Origin: Lachnospiraceae bacterium
GTDB lineage: Bacteria; Bacillota; Clostridia; Lachnospirales; Lachnospiraceae
NCBI GenBank assembly: GCA_910574885.1
Contig: CAJTDD010000010.1
Span: 1-64,000, forward strand
Direction of reading: 5' to 3'
DNA length: 64,000 nt
Part shown: piece after piece, positions 1 to 7,749 of the stretch
How positions within the stretch are numbered: the stretch's first letter is position 1
Layout of the letters: each line of letters starts with the position of its first letter
Made by a program: the position numbers and the translations under genes
The notes under the pieces: generated by a model
What the model was told of the DNA's origin: nothing
Seen by the model: the letters and a program-made list of their open reading frames with translations, nothing else
The model's database searches: none

Positions 1-101
<101 letters not shown>

Positions 102-141
102 AGACTTGGGTTCGGTCTTTCACGAACCTTAGTCGTATTAC

Positions 142-189
142 GCTTCACAATACTTAGCGAGGTCTCCCAAGAGCTTAGTATTGCGAAGC
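142..189 (-). ncRNA. rRNA leader hairpin 1
   Basis: This is a 17-bp stem with 15 matched pairs (142-158 with 173-189) around a 14-nt loop, inside the region transcribed ahead of 16S. It is one of two tandem copies (the other is 201-249) with the same stem ends and a related loop. Pre-rRNA leaders commonly hold RNase III or processing stems and antitermination signals; which role applies here is inference. Confidence 0.65.
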
Positions 190-200
190 ATCTTTTAGAC

Positions 201-249
201 GCTTCACAGTTCATAGCGAGGTTTCTCACGAGCTTAGAACTGTCGAAGC
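201..249 (-). ncRNA. rRNA leader hairpin 2
   Basis: This is a second copy of the hairpin at 142-189, 59 bp further from the 16S gene. The outer stem (GCTTC with GAAGC) and the loop (GAGGTYTCYCAMGA) are kept. Inside the stem the bases differ from copy 1, yet pairing is preserved by paired changes, for example A150-T181 becomes G209-C240 and A152-T179 becomes T211-A238. That covariation supports a selected RNA structure. From 250 to 484 I see only AT-rich leader sequence, including a weak inverted repeat at 392-419. Confidence 0.65.
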
Positions 250-484
250 ATCCTTAAAATAATCAAGTTTAATCTCGGTCAAGAAAAATGCTCGCTTTTT
301 CTTTTCCCGTTATTACTGTTTATAAGGTTGGTCTTGAATTTTCAAATCCATTTAGCTTAGCCAAACTTCTTCATCCATTCGATTCCACGTTCTGAAATTT
401 TCTCTCAAGAAATTTTCAGGGTTGTTGTCTATTGTTTAATTATCAAGGTTCTTTCCTGTTGTCGTCTCTCGCGACAGCTATATT

Positions 485-513
485 AGATTATCACATCTTT
501 CGTCGCTTGTCAA
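485..513 (-). promoter_or_regulatory. rRNA promoter, proximal
   Basis: On the minus strand: -35 TTGACA (508-513), 17-bp spacer, -10 TAATCT (485-490). It lies about 390 bp upstream of the 16S start. It has the same -35 and -10 hexamers and the same spacer length as the distal promoter at 589-617. Confidence 0.85.
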
Positions 514-588
514 CAACTTTTTTCAAGTTTCTTCAAACTTTTTTCGCTGTCATGTTTTGTATTTCCTTGCTCATCTGACAGCTCAATT

Positions 589-617
589 AGATTACCATAT
601 CTGTCATATCTTGTCAA
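589..617 (-). promoter_or_regulatory. rRNA promoter, distal
   Basis: On the minus strand: -35 TTGACA (612-617), 17-bp spacer, -10 TAATCT (589-594). It is 104 bp upstream of the proximal promoter and shares flanking bases with it (GTTG before the -35; CTAAT after the -10 start), suggesting duplication of a promoter unit. It begins only about 30 bp after the stop codon of the gene at 646. Confidence 0.85.
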
Positions 618-645
618 CAACTTTTTTGATTATTTTCAAATATTT

Positions 646-1524
646 TCATCTTCCTGCCGGATATGCGATTTCTTCCCCTAATTTTGAGTACAGAATCCCA
701 TCCATGCTATCATAGTAAAGGCTTTCTTCTGACACTTCGATATACATTAGATTTGAAAAAACATCAAAAGCTCCTGACTCAATCTCACATATATTTGCCG
801 GAATAAAGATTTCAAACACATCCTCTTCGACATCTGCAAATGCATTTCCCTTGATTCCGACACACTCTGAATCTGATGTGATTGCCAAAATCCCATCTGT
901 GAAAGAAAGCGCCTCCGTAACCCCCACAATATAACCCCAATTATCGACAAAAAATCCGGCAATCTCTCTAATTTCATAATTTTCCTTTGTAGATTCCTCT
1001 TCGTCCGGAACAGACGACATATCATCATTTGTCTCATCTTCATCATTTTTAATGAAAGGAATATCTACCTTCGTTTCTTCTTCGATGAAAGGAATATCTG
1101 CCTCGGTTTCTTCGATGACCGGGATATCCGTCTCCTGAAAAATCCCGGAAAAACTTCCGAAATCCTGTATTATGCTAGTTTCTCTTATCTCCAGACGCTG
1201 CACCCGTTCTGTGATTCCTGTATGCTTTCGCTGTTCTGCCAGCGTGTGCGCCGCCGCATTTTCCTGCTCCCAGCCATACAGCGTGAACGTCTTCTTTGCA
1301 TTTTTGCAAATAAGTTCCGTATATCCGTCACACATACTGCCGTTTTGCTTAATTTCCTGACTATACACCACAGTATCTTCCGCCTTTGCCCTGTAATCTG
1401 CACTATCCATCCCGACACCGCAATACAATATACATGACAACACAAGGAGCAGACAGCCCTTACTGCCCCGCTCCCAGCCTATCTCACTCATACCATTTTT
1501 TCTTAATCTAAGAACCATCTCCAT
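646..1524 (-). CDS. Exported BspA-type leucine-rich-repeat protein
   Basis: The product is 292 residues. A hydrophobic segment at about residues 23-38 looks like a signal peptide or membrane anchor. Residues about 135-165 hold an acidic linker with three copies of a D-I-P-[VF]-I-E-like unit. The last 90 residues resemble LRR_5 (BspA-like) repeats: an I-x-x-x-A-F turn, then I-F-I-P-x-x-I and I-x-x-x-A-F, ending in the family's usual I-L-Y-S ... Y-P-A-G cap. Such repeats usually bind proteins at the cell surface. The unit count is small, so this is a short member. The ATG at 1524 has a GGAGG 12 nt upstream; no better start is visible. The gene stands alone, and its 3' end abuts the rRNA promoter region. 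Its binding partner is unknown. Confidence 0.7.
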   Translation of the reverse strand: MEMVLRLRKNGMSEIGWERGSKGCLLLVLSCILYCGVGMDSADYRAKAEDTVVYSQEIKQNGSMCDGYTELICKNAKKTFTLYGWEQENAAAHTLAEQRKHTGITERVQRLEIRETSIIQDFGSFSGIFQETDIPVIEETEADIPFIEEETKVDIPFIKNDEDETNDDMSSVPDEEESTKENYEIREIAGFFVDNWGYIVGVTEALSFTDGILAITSDSECVGIKGNAFADVEEDVFEIFIPANICEIESGAFDVFSNLMYIEVSEESLYYDSMDGILYSKLGEEIAYPAGR

Positions 1525-1578
1525 AATCGACCCAAACCTCCGAAACTCATTTCCTTACTTCTATCATCTCCTTCTATT

Positions 1579-1607
1579 TTGATACTTCTTTCTGCGATAT
1601 CTGTCAA
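1579..1607 (-). promoter_or_regulatory. Promoter for the LRR protein gene
   Basis: On the minus strand: -35 TTGACA (1602-1607), 17-bp spacer, -10 TATCAA (1579-1584; 4 of 6 to consensus). It lies 55 bp upstream of the start codon at 1524. It is the best match in the 145-bp gap. Confidence 0.5.
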
Positions 1608-1649
1608 GAGATTTTCCATTTTTTTCCATATTTTTTAAATGAATACTAT

Positions 1650-1672
1650 AGAGCGTGTCTGAAACACGCTCT
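1650..1672 (-). terminator. Hairpin at the end of the ABC permease gene
   Basis: This is a perfect 9-bp stem AGAGCGTGT/ACACGCTCT with a 5-nt loop that overlaps the TAG stop of the permease gene (1671-1673). The downstream tract is AT-rich but not a clean U-run, so termination strength is uncertain. Confidence 0.5.
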
Positions 1673-4220
1673 AATCTGCCATCCTAAGTCTCTCCACCAC
1701 ACTTCGTTTTTCAAGATTCCGAAAGCAAATATATGGGACAAGAACCGCAAACAGGAGCAGGACCGGAGTACATATGACTAATGGCAGCAAGGTGAACCGG
1801 AACGTGGAATAACCGCCTGCCACCATTGCCCGTACAAAGACGCCCACCGTAACGGTTCCCAGAGCAAACGATACTGCCAGCGTAATCCCTGCATAGGAAA
1901 GCCCTTCCAGGGCCAACATCCTGCGAAGCTGACGTTTCGTCATCCCCACGCTCTGAATCATGGCAAATTCTTTCTTTCGGGAAATGATTGCCGTCACCAT
2001 ACTGTTAATGAAGTTCAATATCCCTACCAACGCAATTACGATGCTGATGGCGTATCCAATGACGGCAGAGGAACGGGTTTCCGCCTCGTACTGTGCTTCG
2101 ATTTCCTTCCTTGACACAATGTTCATCCCCACCGCCTTCGTCTGCCGGTACTCTTTCAGCAGCTCATACGCTTCCTCCATATGGCTGTCGTCTATATTGA
2201 AATAAAATTTCCTTAAATTGCTTCCCTGCCACAACTGTGTAAATACATCAGCCGGAATGACTAACGGGACATCAAAGACTTCCCTGGTCCCCTCGACCAG
2301 CGGGCTTGGCGGCAATAGTACTGCCATGACCGTAAATTCCCTGCCCTCAATCCGGATCTTCTCTCCTACAGAATACGTGGGAAGAATTTCATCGCCTTCT
2401 GCCGAAGGACCGATGGCAAGGACGTAATCTCCGCCTGCGAATTTTTCCGCATCATATTCTCCTTCCATGACATACCGCCCGCTTGACGCCGCCTCAAGAA
2501 TCAGCCCGTCAGCTCCATAGACCGTATGGACAGCCGCATTTCCCAAGAGCGCCTCGTCGTATTTTTTCTTCCATTTCGGGAAGGTAGGATCAAAGGACGC
2601 AAAATCCTCCAACGTTTCCTCCGTATAAAATGCCCGGAAGTTCTCGCATGCCTGTCGGCTTAGGGGCATCTGCACCTCCCGGCAGTACAGACGTCCGAAA
2701 TCTTCCAGCCCCTCCTGCGCCAAAATATCTTCCACTAGGCTATCATCAATCGTGCGGCTTGCAGGGTCATACCCCTCGACACGTTCATTGGTCGCATCGT
2801 CAATCTGAAAATCTGCCGCTGCCAATTCTATCAAATACTTCTCCATGTCAAAACTTGCATTCTTCGCATAGAAGAAGCTCATCAAGACCATCCCCAAGGT
2901 CAGAGAACCGATTACCAGGAATGTACGTTTCCGGTCACGCCACAGATTCGCCCACGCCATCCCGGGAAGAGAAGCGCCCTTTTCACGTTTTCTGCTTTTT
3001 TTCTTAGAACCACCGTCCCCTTCCGTATACCGCAGGGCTTCCACAGGGGAAACCTTCCCCGCCACCCGAGCCGGCAACAAGCAGGAAATCAATACCGTCG
3101 TCAACGCAAACACCGTCGAACCGATGAAAATGACTGGATTTGCGGAAATCAGCGCATCCGTCCCCGGCTTGGAAACCAGCACCGGAAACAGTACGATACC
3201 GAGAAAATAGCCAAGCAAGAGCCCTGCCGGAATTCCTGCAAGAGACACCAGACACCCTTGCCCGAGTATCATCTTACGAATCTGCTTCTTTGTCATGCCC
3301 AGAGTCTTTAATTTCCCGTAGAACTGAATATCTGAGACGACCGATATCTGGAATACATTGTAAATAATCAGATACCCGGCAATGAATACCAATGCCATTG
3401 CGCCGTACATGGGGAGATTTTCCGTCAAAATGCTCTTCTGGATTTCATCGGAATAGGCAAGGTTCATATGGAAATCAAGATTGGACAGCCCACAATCCGA
3501 AAGAACCTTTGCCGTCTTTTCCTCGATGTTTTCTGTGCTGCCGAAGGAAATTCCCATCATACGCATTCCGCAGACCTGCCCGTCTTCGGCGTATCCGCCG
3601 CAGGCTTCTTTGGCGAACCCTTCGCTGACCCAGGCCATGCTTGCATAGGCGGAGAGATTCCCCTCCCAAAATCCGCAGAGCGTGAACGTACTCTCTGTCA
3701 TTTCATCGGAACGGATGTCTTTTTTCCACTGAAGCGTTACCTGTTCCCCAAGCTTCCGTTCCATTCCCAGCCGCTCAAGGGCCAGGGTATCAAGCGCAAT
3801 CTCCCCGTCCTTACGGGGCATTCTGCCTGTGGCCGGATATGCAAAATCATCCTTTGCATACTGGTCGGTTCCGTAACGGATTTCCACCTGCCGTCCGGCA
3901 AACTCTGGGTTTTCTGCAAGTCCTACCACGATACTCCATCCGCTTTTTTCCACATCCGGATGACCTGCAACCCGCTCAATCTGTTCATCTGTCATGTCCT
4001 TACAGGTTGCATGGGCGGATGTGCCGGATTGGTGCAGGGACATCTCCGTCATGGTCTTTCCCATACTCTGGGCTAGGGTAAATAATGTGGTGAACATCAT
4101 CGTCGTCATGGCAACAGCCAATGCTGCCACAAGATTGCGTCCCCTGTTCTTTCTGAGGCTGCGCACCGTCAGGATTCTTTCCATAGACAACTCTTTTTTT
4201 ACAGATTTATGCTCTCCCAT
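1671..4220 (-). CDS. ABC exporter permease, FtsX/MacB type
   Basis: The product is 849 residues, with the start at the ATG at 4220, which has AAGGAGG 8 nt upstream; the frame stays open further upstream but without a site. The layout is typical of two-copy FtsX permeases: an N-terminal membrane helix after the ...RSLRKNRGRN motif, a large extracytoplasmic domain, three helices (about residues 270-390), then a second copy with the same order, ending in three helices with the ...GMTKRQLRRML motif. It pairs with the ATPase at 4234-4905; the Shine-Dalgarno overlaps the ATPase stop, so the two are translationally linked. This class exports peptides or lipoproteins, or gives resistance to cell-wall-active peptides (BceB/VexP-like). 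The substrate cannot be read from sequence. Confidence 0.85.
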   Translation of the reverse strand: MGEHKSVKKELSMERILTVRSLRKNRGRNLVAALAVAMTTMMFTTLFTLAQSMGKTMTEMSLHQSGTSAHATCKDMTDEQIERVAGHPDVEKSGWSIVVGLAENPEFAGRQVEIRYGTDQYAKDDFAYPATGRMPRKDGEIALDTLALERLGMERKLGEQVTLQWKKDIRSDEMTESTFTLCGFWEGNLSAYASMAWVSEGFAKEACGGYAEDGQVCGMRMMGISFGSTENIEEKTAKVLSDCGLSNLDFHMNLAYSDEIQKSILTENLPMYGAMALVFIAGYLIIYNVFQISVVSDIQFYGKLKTLGMTKKQIRKMILGQGCLVSLAGIPAGLLLGYFLGIVLFPVLVSKPGTDALISANPVIFIGSTVFALTTVLISCLLPARVAGKVSPVEALRYTEGDGGSKKKSRKREKGASLPGMAWANLWRDRKRTFLVIGSLTLGMVLMSFFYAKNASFDMEKYLIELAAADFQIDDATNERVEGYDPASRTIDDSLVEDILAQEGLEDFGRLYCREVQMPLSRQACENFRAFYTEETLEDFASFDPTFPKWKKKYDEALLGNAAVHTVYGADGLILEAASSGRYVMEGEYDAEKFAGGDYVLAIGPSAEGDEILPTYSVGEKIRIEGREFTVMAVLLPPSPLVEGTREVFDVPLVIPADVFTQLWQGSNLRKFYFNIDDSHMEEAYELLKEYRQTKAVGMNIVSRKEIEAQYEAETRSSAVIGYAISIVIALVGILNFINSMVTAIISRKKEFAMIQSVGMTKRQLRRMLALEGLSYAGITLAVSFALGTVTVGVFVRAMVAGGYSTFRFTLLPLVICTPVLLLFAVLVPYICFRNLEKRSVVERLRMAD

Positions 4221-4233
4221 AGTCCCTGCCTCC

Positions 4234-4905
4234 TTATGCCTCACCCAATGTACGTCCGTCCTCAATCCGGATACAGCGGTCTGCCTGCGCCGCAATCTCC
4301 GGATTGTGGGTAATCATCACGATTGTTTGATCGTATTTCTTGCTCGTGGCCTTTAAAAGACCAATCACCTCGTCACTGGTCTTGCTGTCCAGATTCCCGG
4401 TGGGTTCATCTGCCAGAATGATTGCCGGTTTGCCCGCCAGCGCCCTTGCGATTGCCACCCTCTGCTGCTGCCCGCCGGATAGGGTGTTGGGCATGTTGTA
4501 GATTTTTTTCTCCAGGCCCAAAAGGGAAATAACCTCCTGAATGAATTTCCGATCAGGTTTCTTTCCGTCGAGACGGATTGGCATGGTGATATTTTCATAT
4601 ACGTTCAAGACAGGAACCAGGTTATAATTCTGAAAAATGAACCCAATCCGCTGGCGGCGGAATACCGTCAAATCCTCGTCGTTCAGCTTACTAAGCTCAA
4701 AATTATCTACCCGCACGCTTCCTGAGGTGGGACGGTCAAGGCCTCCTAACATGTTGAGCAGGGTGGATTTCCCGCTTCCGGAGGTTCCGATGATTGCCAC
4801 AAATTCTCCCTGTTCTATGGAAATATCGATTCCGTTTAAGGCATTCACGATATTTGGTTCTTTTCCGTATTGTTTCATTAGATTCGCCGTACTTAAAATA
4901 CTCAT
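4234..4905 (-). CDS. ABC exporter ATP-binding subunit, MacB/LolD type
   Basis: The product is 223 residues. It has Walker A GTSGSGKST, the Q-loop FQNYNLVP, the signature LSGGQQQR, Walker B IILADEPTGNLD and the H-loop MITHNPE. The GNLDS extension is typical of the LolD/MacB/BceA subfamily. The start is the ATG at 4905 (MSILSTANL), which matches the family's usual N-terminus; the frame is open further upstream but gives an untypical leader. It energises the permease encoded 13 bp downstream. The divergent XRE regulator (5435-5641) and its operators lie about 120-180 bp upstream and may control this operon as well as their own. That is inference from position. Confidence 0.88.
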   Translation of the reverse strand: MSILSTANLMKQYGKEPNIVNALNGIDISIEQGEFVAIIGTSGSGKSTLLNMLGGLDRPTSGSVRVDNFELSKLNDEDLTVFRRQRIGFIFQNYNLVPVLNVYENITMPIRLDGKKPDRKFIQEVISLLGLEKKIYNMPNTLSGGQQQRVAIARALAGKPAIILADEPTGNLDSKTSDEVIGLLKATSKKYDQTIVMITHNPEIAAQADRCIRIEDGRTLGEA

Positions 4906-5027
4906 GTCAGATTTCCTCACTTCTTTCTTAAATATTTGCAGCTTCAGTATAGCCAAATCAGGAAATCCTGCCATATAAAATGCTTAATCTAATATTTACG
5001 GGGTAAAATCTAAATGTTCATTAACTA

Positions 5028-5056
5028 TTGACAAGAAAACTTGACACATATATAAT
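5028..5056 (+). promoter_or_regulatory. Promoter of the DUF6442/XRE operon
   Basis: -35 TTGACA (5028-5033), 17-bp spacer and -10 TATAAT (5051-5056), a full consensus SigA-type promoter. It lies 48 bp upstream of the ATG at 5104. Its -35 box is inside the first operator-like repeat (5028-5046). Confidence 0.85.
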
Positions 5057-5081
5057 AGAATTGACAAGAAAACTTGGCATA
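5028..5081. promoter_or_regulatory. Two operator-like direct repeats (TTGACAAG-N4-CTTG)
   Basis: Two copies of a 19-bp element lie at 5028-5046 and 5061-5079, 33 bp apart (about three helix turns). Each has the core TGaCAAG-AAAA-CTTGrCA and is itself an imperfect palindrome (CAAG/CTTG with TG and CA outer bases). The first covers the -35 box and the second lies just after the -10. This fits autorepression by the XRE protein encoded in the same operon. The binding protein is inferred. Confidence 0.65.
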
Positions 5082-5103
5082 CAGGAAAGGCAAGGTGTCA
5101 CAT

Positions 5104-5421
5104 ATGGATAAAAACGAAGTATTGCGCAGGGCGCAAGAGAAGAAGCCTAACAAGATGGATGAGATGGAGCTTGACATTTATAACAAAGGGTGTAAGGTGG
5201 GATTGATAGCAGGACTGGCGGGCTGCCTTATCGCAATGATCACAAAAATCATAGCCGGTATTCCATACTACGACGTATATGCGATTTACTGTTTTATGGC
5301 CGGAGGGCAATTAATCTACAGATGGAGCAGGCTGAAAAAGAAAAGCGATTTGTGCTATGGTATTTTATGGTACGCCTTGGCTATCGGACTCTTTGCAGGC
5401 TATTTATATGAAATTTTCTGA
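5104..5421 (+). CDS. DUF6442-like small membrane protein
   Basis: The product is 105 residues. It has a charged N-terminus (DKNEVLRRAQEKKPNK), then three to four hydrophobic segments (about residues 36-53, 58-75 and 85-103). The pattern and the downstream XRE partner match the DUF6442 family of Clostridia. The function of the family is not known. The ATG at 5104 has AAGGTG 6 nt upstream. A TTG 30 bp upstream is also in frame but lacks a site and overlaps the second operator, so it is less likely. It ends 13 bp before the start of the XRE gene. Confidence 0.7.
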   Translation: MDKNEVLRRAQEKKPNKMDEMELDIYNKGCKVGLIAGLAGCLIAMITKIIAGIPYYDVYAIYCFMAGGQLIYRWSRLKKKSDLCYGILWYALAIGLFAGYLYEIF

Positions 5422-5434
5422 CGGTGTAAAAAAC

Positions 5435-5641
5435 ATGGAGACAGAACTGATATTAAAGAATCATTTGAAACAGGCCAGAATGGAAAAAAAGCTTTCCCAA
5501 AACGAACTTGCCAAGCTGGTAGGGGTCTCCCGCCAGACTATCAGCTCAATCGAGACAGGGGTATTTAACCCTACGGCGAAATTAGCGTTGATACTGTGCA
5601 TTGCATTGGATAAAAAGTTTGAAGAACTATTCTACTTCTAA
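5435..5641 (+). CDS. Small XRE-family transcriptional regulator
   Basis: The product is 68 residues and is a single helix-turn-helix domain. The recognition region S-Q-N-E-L-A-K-L-V-G-V-S-R-Q-T-I-S-S-I-E and the C-terminal A-L-I-L-C-I-A-L-D-K-K-F-E-E-L-F are typical of the short XRE proteins encoded next to DUF6442. The start at 5435 matches the family N-terminus. An ATG at 5408, overlapping the end of the upstream gene, is a less likely alternative. It probably binds the two repeats at 5028-5081 and represses its own operon, and perhaps the divergent ABC exporter. Confidence 0.85.
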   Translation: METELILKNHLKQARMEKKLSQNELAKLVGVSRQTISSIETGVFNPTAKLALILCIALDKKFEELFYF

Positions 5642-5665
5642 GGCATAAGGATTATTTCTGAATAA

Positions 5666-5710
5666 GGGAGTGTCGGAAAAGACAAACTTCTCCTTTCCGG
5701 CACCCTTCCC
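5666..5710. terminator. Hairpin between convergent genes
   Basis: This is a 10-bp stem with one wobble pair (GTGTCGGAAA at 5670-5679 with TTTCCGGCAC at 5694-5703), flanked by GGGA and CCC. It lies between the converging XRE and sensor kinase genes. No clear U-run is present on either strand, so it may be a weak two-way terminator. Confidence 0.35.
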
Positions 5711-5729
5711 CTCCGAAAGAATACTATCC

Positions 5730-7022
5730 CTACTCCGGAATCGGAATCATGATTTTCAGCACGAACTTCCCGTCCTTCGCCTTCACCGTACACTGCCCGT
5801 CGTACTTTTCCGCAGCTTTTCGGATATTCGACAACCCGAACCCGTGCAAAAAAGTATCTTCCTTGCTGGTCCTTCCATCCCCCGGCCCGTCAAGCAGCAT
5901 ATTATTTTCCACAGCCACCACCAACATATCATGAATCCTGGCGGCTTTTGCCGTAATGAGCCGCATGCTCTCGGAAACCTTCTCGCTGGCTTCAATAGCG
6001 TTGTCCAGCGCATTTCCGAAAATAGCGCTGATATCCAGCGGTTCTATGAATCCGCCCGCCTCAAACCGGATAGCCGCCTGGAAATCAATCTGTTTCTCCC
6101 ACGCTTTCCTTAACTTATCCCGGATAATGATATCCAGAAAATCATTTCCCGTATGGTAGTAGGCTTCATAATCTTCCAACTCTTCCTTCAGTTTTTCAAT
6201 GGACGCCCCCACCTCCTGAGAATGTCCGTCCTGCGCCTGCAGTACAAGAAGGTGGTTCTTCATGTCATGGTAAATGCTCCTCACACGCTCTTCTTCATCC
6301 ACTTTGTCTTGAATATACGCAAGCTCCATGCTAAGCCTTCGCGCACCGTACTCCACCTTCCGCGCATTGCTGATATATGCCGCCAGATAAATTCCGCCGA
6401 AGCTTGAGAATATCGCCGCCCCGCAGATTGGGTAAACAATTGCCATCTCCTCCGGCATAAAATAGATAATCGTGAAAATGGATACCACAGGGGCAATCAA
6501 AAGGATATCCACGAGCATCCACATTTTCACCGTAATCTCTTTGATAATCTGTATTAGATATTTCCTCAGGACGAGCCATGCCATAAGCCAGAAGAAAAGC
6601 CTGAGAAGAAGGGCGCAGGTATGGATAAAGGTGCTTATGAGCAATGTTTCCTGTGTCCAACCATCATAGACAAGATCCGGGGCATCCGTAAGCCAGAAGA
6701 AGAGTCTTGAACCGGTATCTTCCATCAGATAATTTACGGCGATTACGGCCGGGTAGAACACCATCAGGGCCGTCAGCTTCTCCATCCACCCGCCCCGGTA
6801 AAATAACGCGATATATGGGATAAAGCCAAGCAGCGGCAAAAGGATGCTTGCAAGGTCGTTGGAAAATACCACCACGTTAAACAGAAACGGGCATAAGAGG
6901 AACGCCGCCGCCCGTACCGCCAAGTTGTCCCGCATTGGCAGGAGGGTCCGGAACATCAGGAAGATTACAAAGGCATTTCCCCACAAAAGCAGGAAAGAGA
7001 CAACGTCTAAGAACCGTATCAT
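5730..7022 (-). CDS. GHKL-type sensor histidine kinase, AgrC-like
   Basis: The product is 430 residues. About six membrane helices fill residues 1-220. The cytoplasmic part has the phospho-acceptor motif HDMKNHL, an N-box N-A-L-D-N-A-I-E-A and a G-box G-F-G-L-S-N-I-R, the layout of the AgrC/ComD (HPK10) group. The ATG at 7022 overlaps the stop of the response regulator by 4 bp (ATGA), so translation is coupled. In Agr systems the kinase senses a cyclic peptide. No agrB or agrD gene is visible nearby, so the ligand is unknown. Confidence 0.85.
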   Translation of the reverse strand: MIRFLDVVSFLLLWGNAFVIFLMFRTLLPMRDNLAVRAAAFLLCPFLFNVVVFSNDLASILLPLLGFIPYIALFYRGGWMEKLTALMVFYPAVIAVNYLMEDTGSRLFFWLTDAPDLVYDGWTQETLLISTFIHTCALLLRLFFWLMAWLVLRKYLIQIIKEITVKMWMLVDILLIAPVVSIFTIIYFMPEEMAIVYPICGAAIFSSFGGIYLAAYISNARKVEYGARRLSMELAYIQDKVDEEERVRSIYHDMKNHLLVLQAQDGHSQEVGASIEKLKEELEDYEAYYHTGNDFLDIIIRDKLRKAWEKQIDFQAAIRFEAGGFIEPLDISAIFGNALDNAIEASEKVSESMRLITAKAARIHDMLVVAVENNMLLDGPGDGRTSKEDTFLHGFGLSNIRKAAEKYDGQCTVKAKDGKFVLKIMIPIPE

Positions 7023-7729
7023 AGCATATCCCCCCAATATTCTGTAAGATGCTCCATAAATTCCTTCCGTTTCGGCTGGCTGATAGCAAGGGTCTCTCCC
7101 GTAATCAGCGTAATCTCTAATTTTCTGGCCGCTTTCACATAAGCCAGATTCACCAGACATCCTCTATGGCACCGCACAAAGCCATGGGGCGCTAATTCCT
7201 GGGCGATCTCCTTCATGCTCCGGTAACAAATGATATTCTCCTGTTCAGAATGGAATAACAGGTTCCGGTTAAATGTCTCCACGTAACGAAGGCTGTTCAG
7301 CAGGATTTTGTATCTCCCGGAGTCATTATTTACCACAATAAATGGGCTTTTCTCCTTCTGGCGGCGCAGAAGAAACCTGTCCAACTCGTCCCGTAAGCGG
7401 GCGTATTTTAAAGGCTTAATGATGTAGTCCAACGCCTGAAACTTGTACCCTTTAAGCCCATGCTGGGTCAGTGTGGTCAGGAAGATGATGCCCACCTTCT
7501 CGTCCATTTCCCGCAGACGCTTTGCCGCCCTAAGGCCGTCCACCAGCTTCATCTGGATATCCAGAAAAATAAGGTCGATGGTGGTATCGTATTTCTCAAT
7601 CAGTTCCAGGCCGTCATAGTAAACGGTAATCTTGATTTCCTCGCTCTTTTCCAGCTCGTATTGGTGGATGAGGGCGGTCAGGGAATCCACAAGGAAACGT
7701 TCATCGTCGCAGATTGCTATATGTATCAT
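7019..7729 (-). CDS. LytTR-family response regulator, AgrA-like
   Basis: The product is 236 residues. The receiver domain (1-120) has acidic D8/D9, the phospho-acceptor D57 in FLDIQM, and the K in IIKPL. The C-terminal LytTR DNA-binding domain (about 135-235) includes F-V-R-C-H-R-G-C-L-V-N. It has a good Shine-Dalgarno (AAGGAG, 9 nt upstream). It starts 20 bp after radA and is followed by its kinase with a 4-bp overlap. It regulates unknown target promoters by binding paired direct repeats, as is known for this family. Confidence 0.88.
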   Translation of the reverse strand: MIHIAICDDERFLVDSLTALIHQYELEKSEEIKITVYYDGLELIEKYDTTIDLIFLDIQMKLVDGLRAAKRLREMDEKVGIIFLTTLTQHGLKGYKFQALDYIIKPLKYARLRDELDRFLLRRQKEKSPFIVVNNDSGRYKILLNSLRYVETFNRNLLFHSEQENIICYRSMKEIAQELAPHGFVRCHRGCLVNLAYVKAARKLEITLITGETLAISQPKRKEFMEHLTEYWGDML

Positions 7730-7749
7730 TGTATCCGTCTCCTTTCACA

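Noticed and set aside
3468-4076. 202-codon plus-strand open frame
   Set aside because: It lies wholly antisense to the ABC permease gene, with shadow-like composition and no start signal.
4905-4974. 23-residue N-terminal extension of the ABC ATPase
   Set aside because: It has no ribosome site and is unlike family N-termini; the ATG at 4905 fits.
5666-5710. Strong terminator or riboswitch at the XRE-kinase junction
   Set aside because: The stem is good but no U-run follows on either strand and no known riboswitch core is visible. It is kept only as a low-confidence hairpin.
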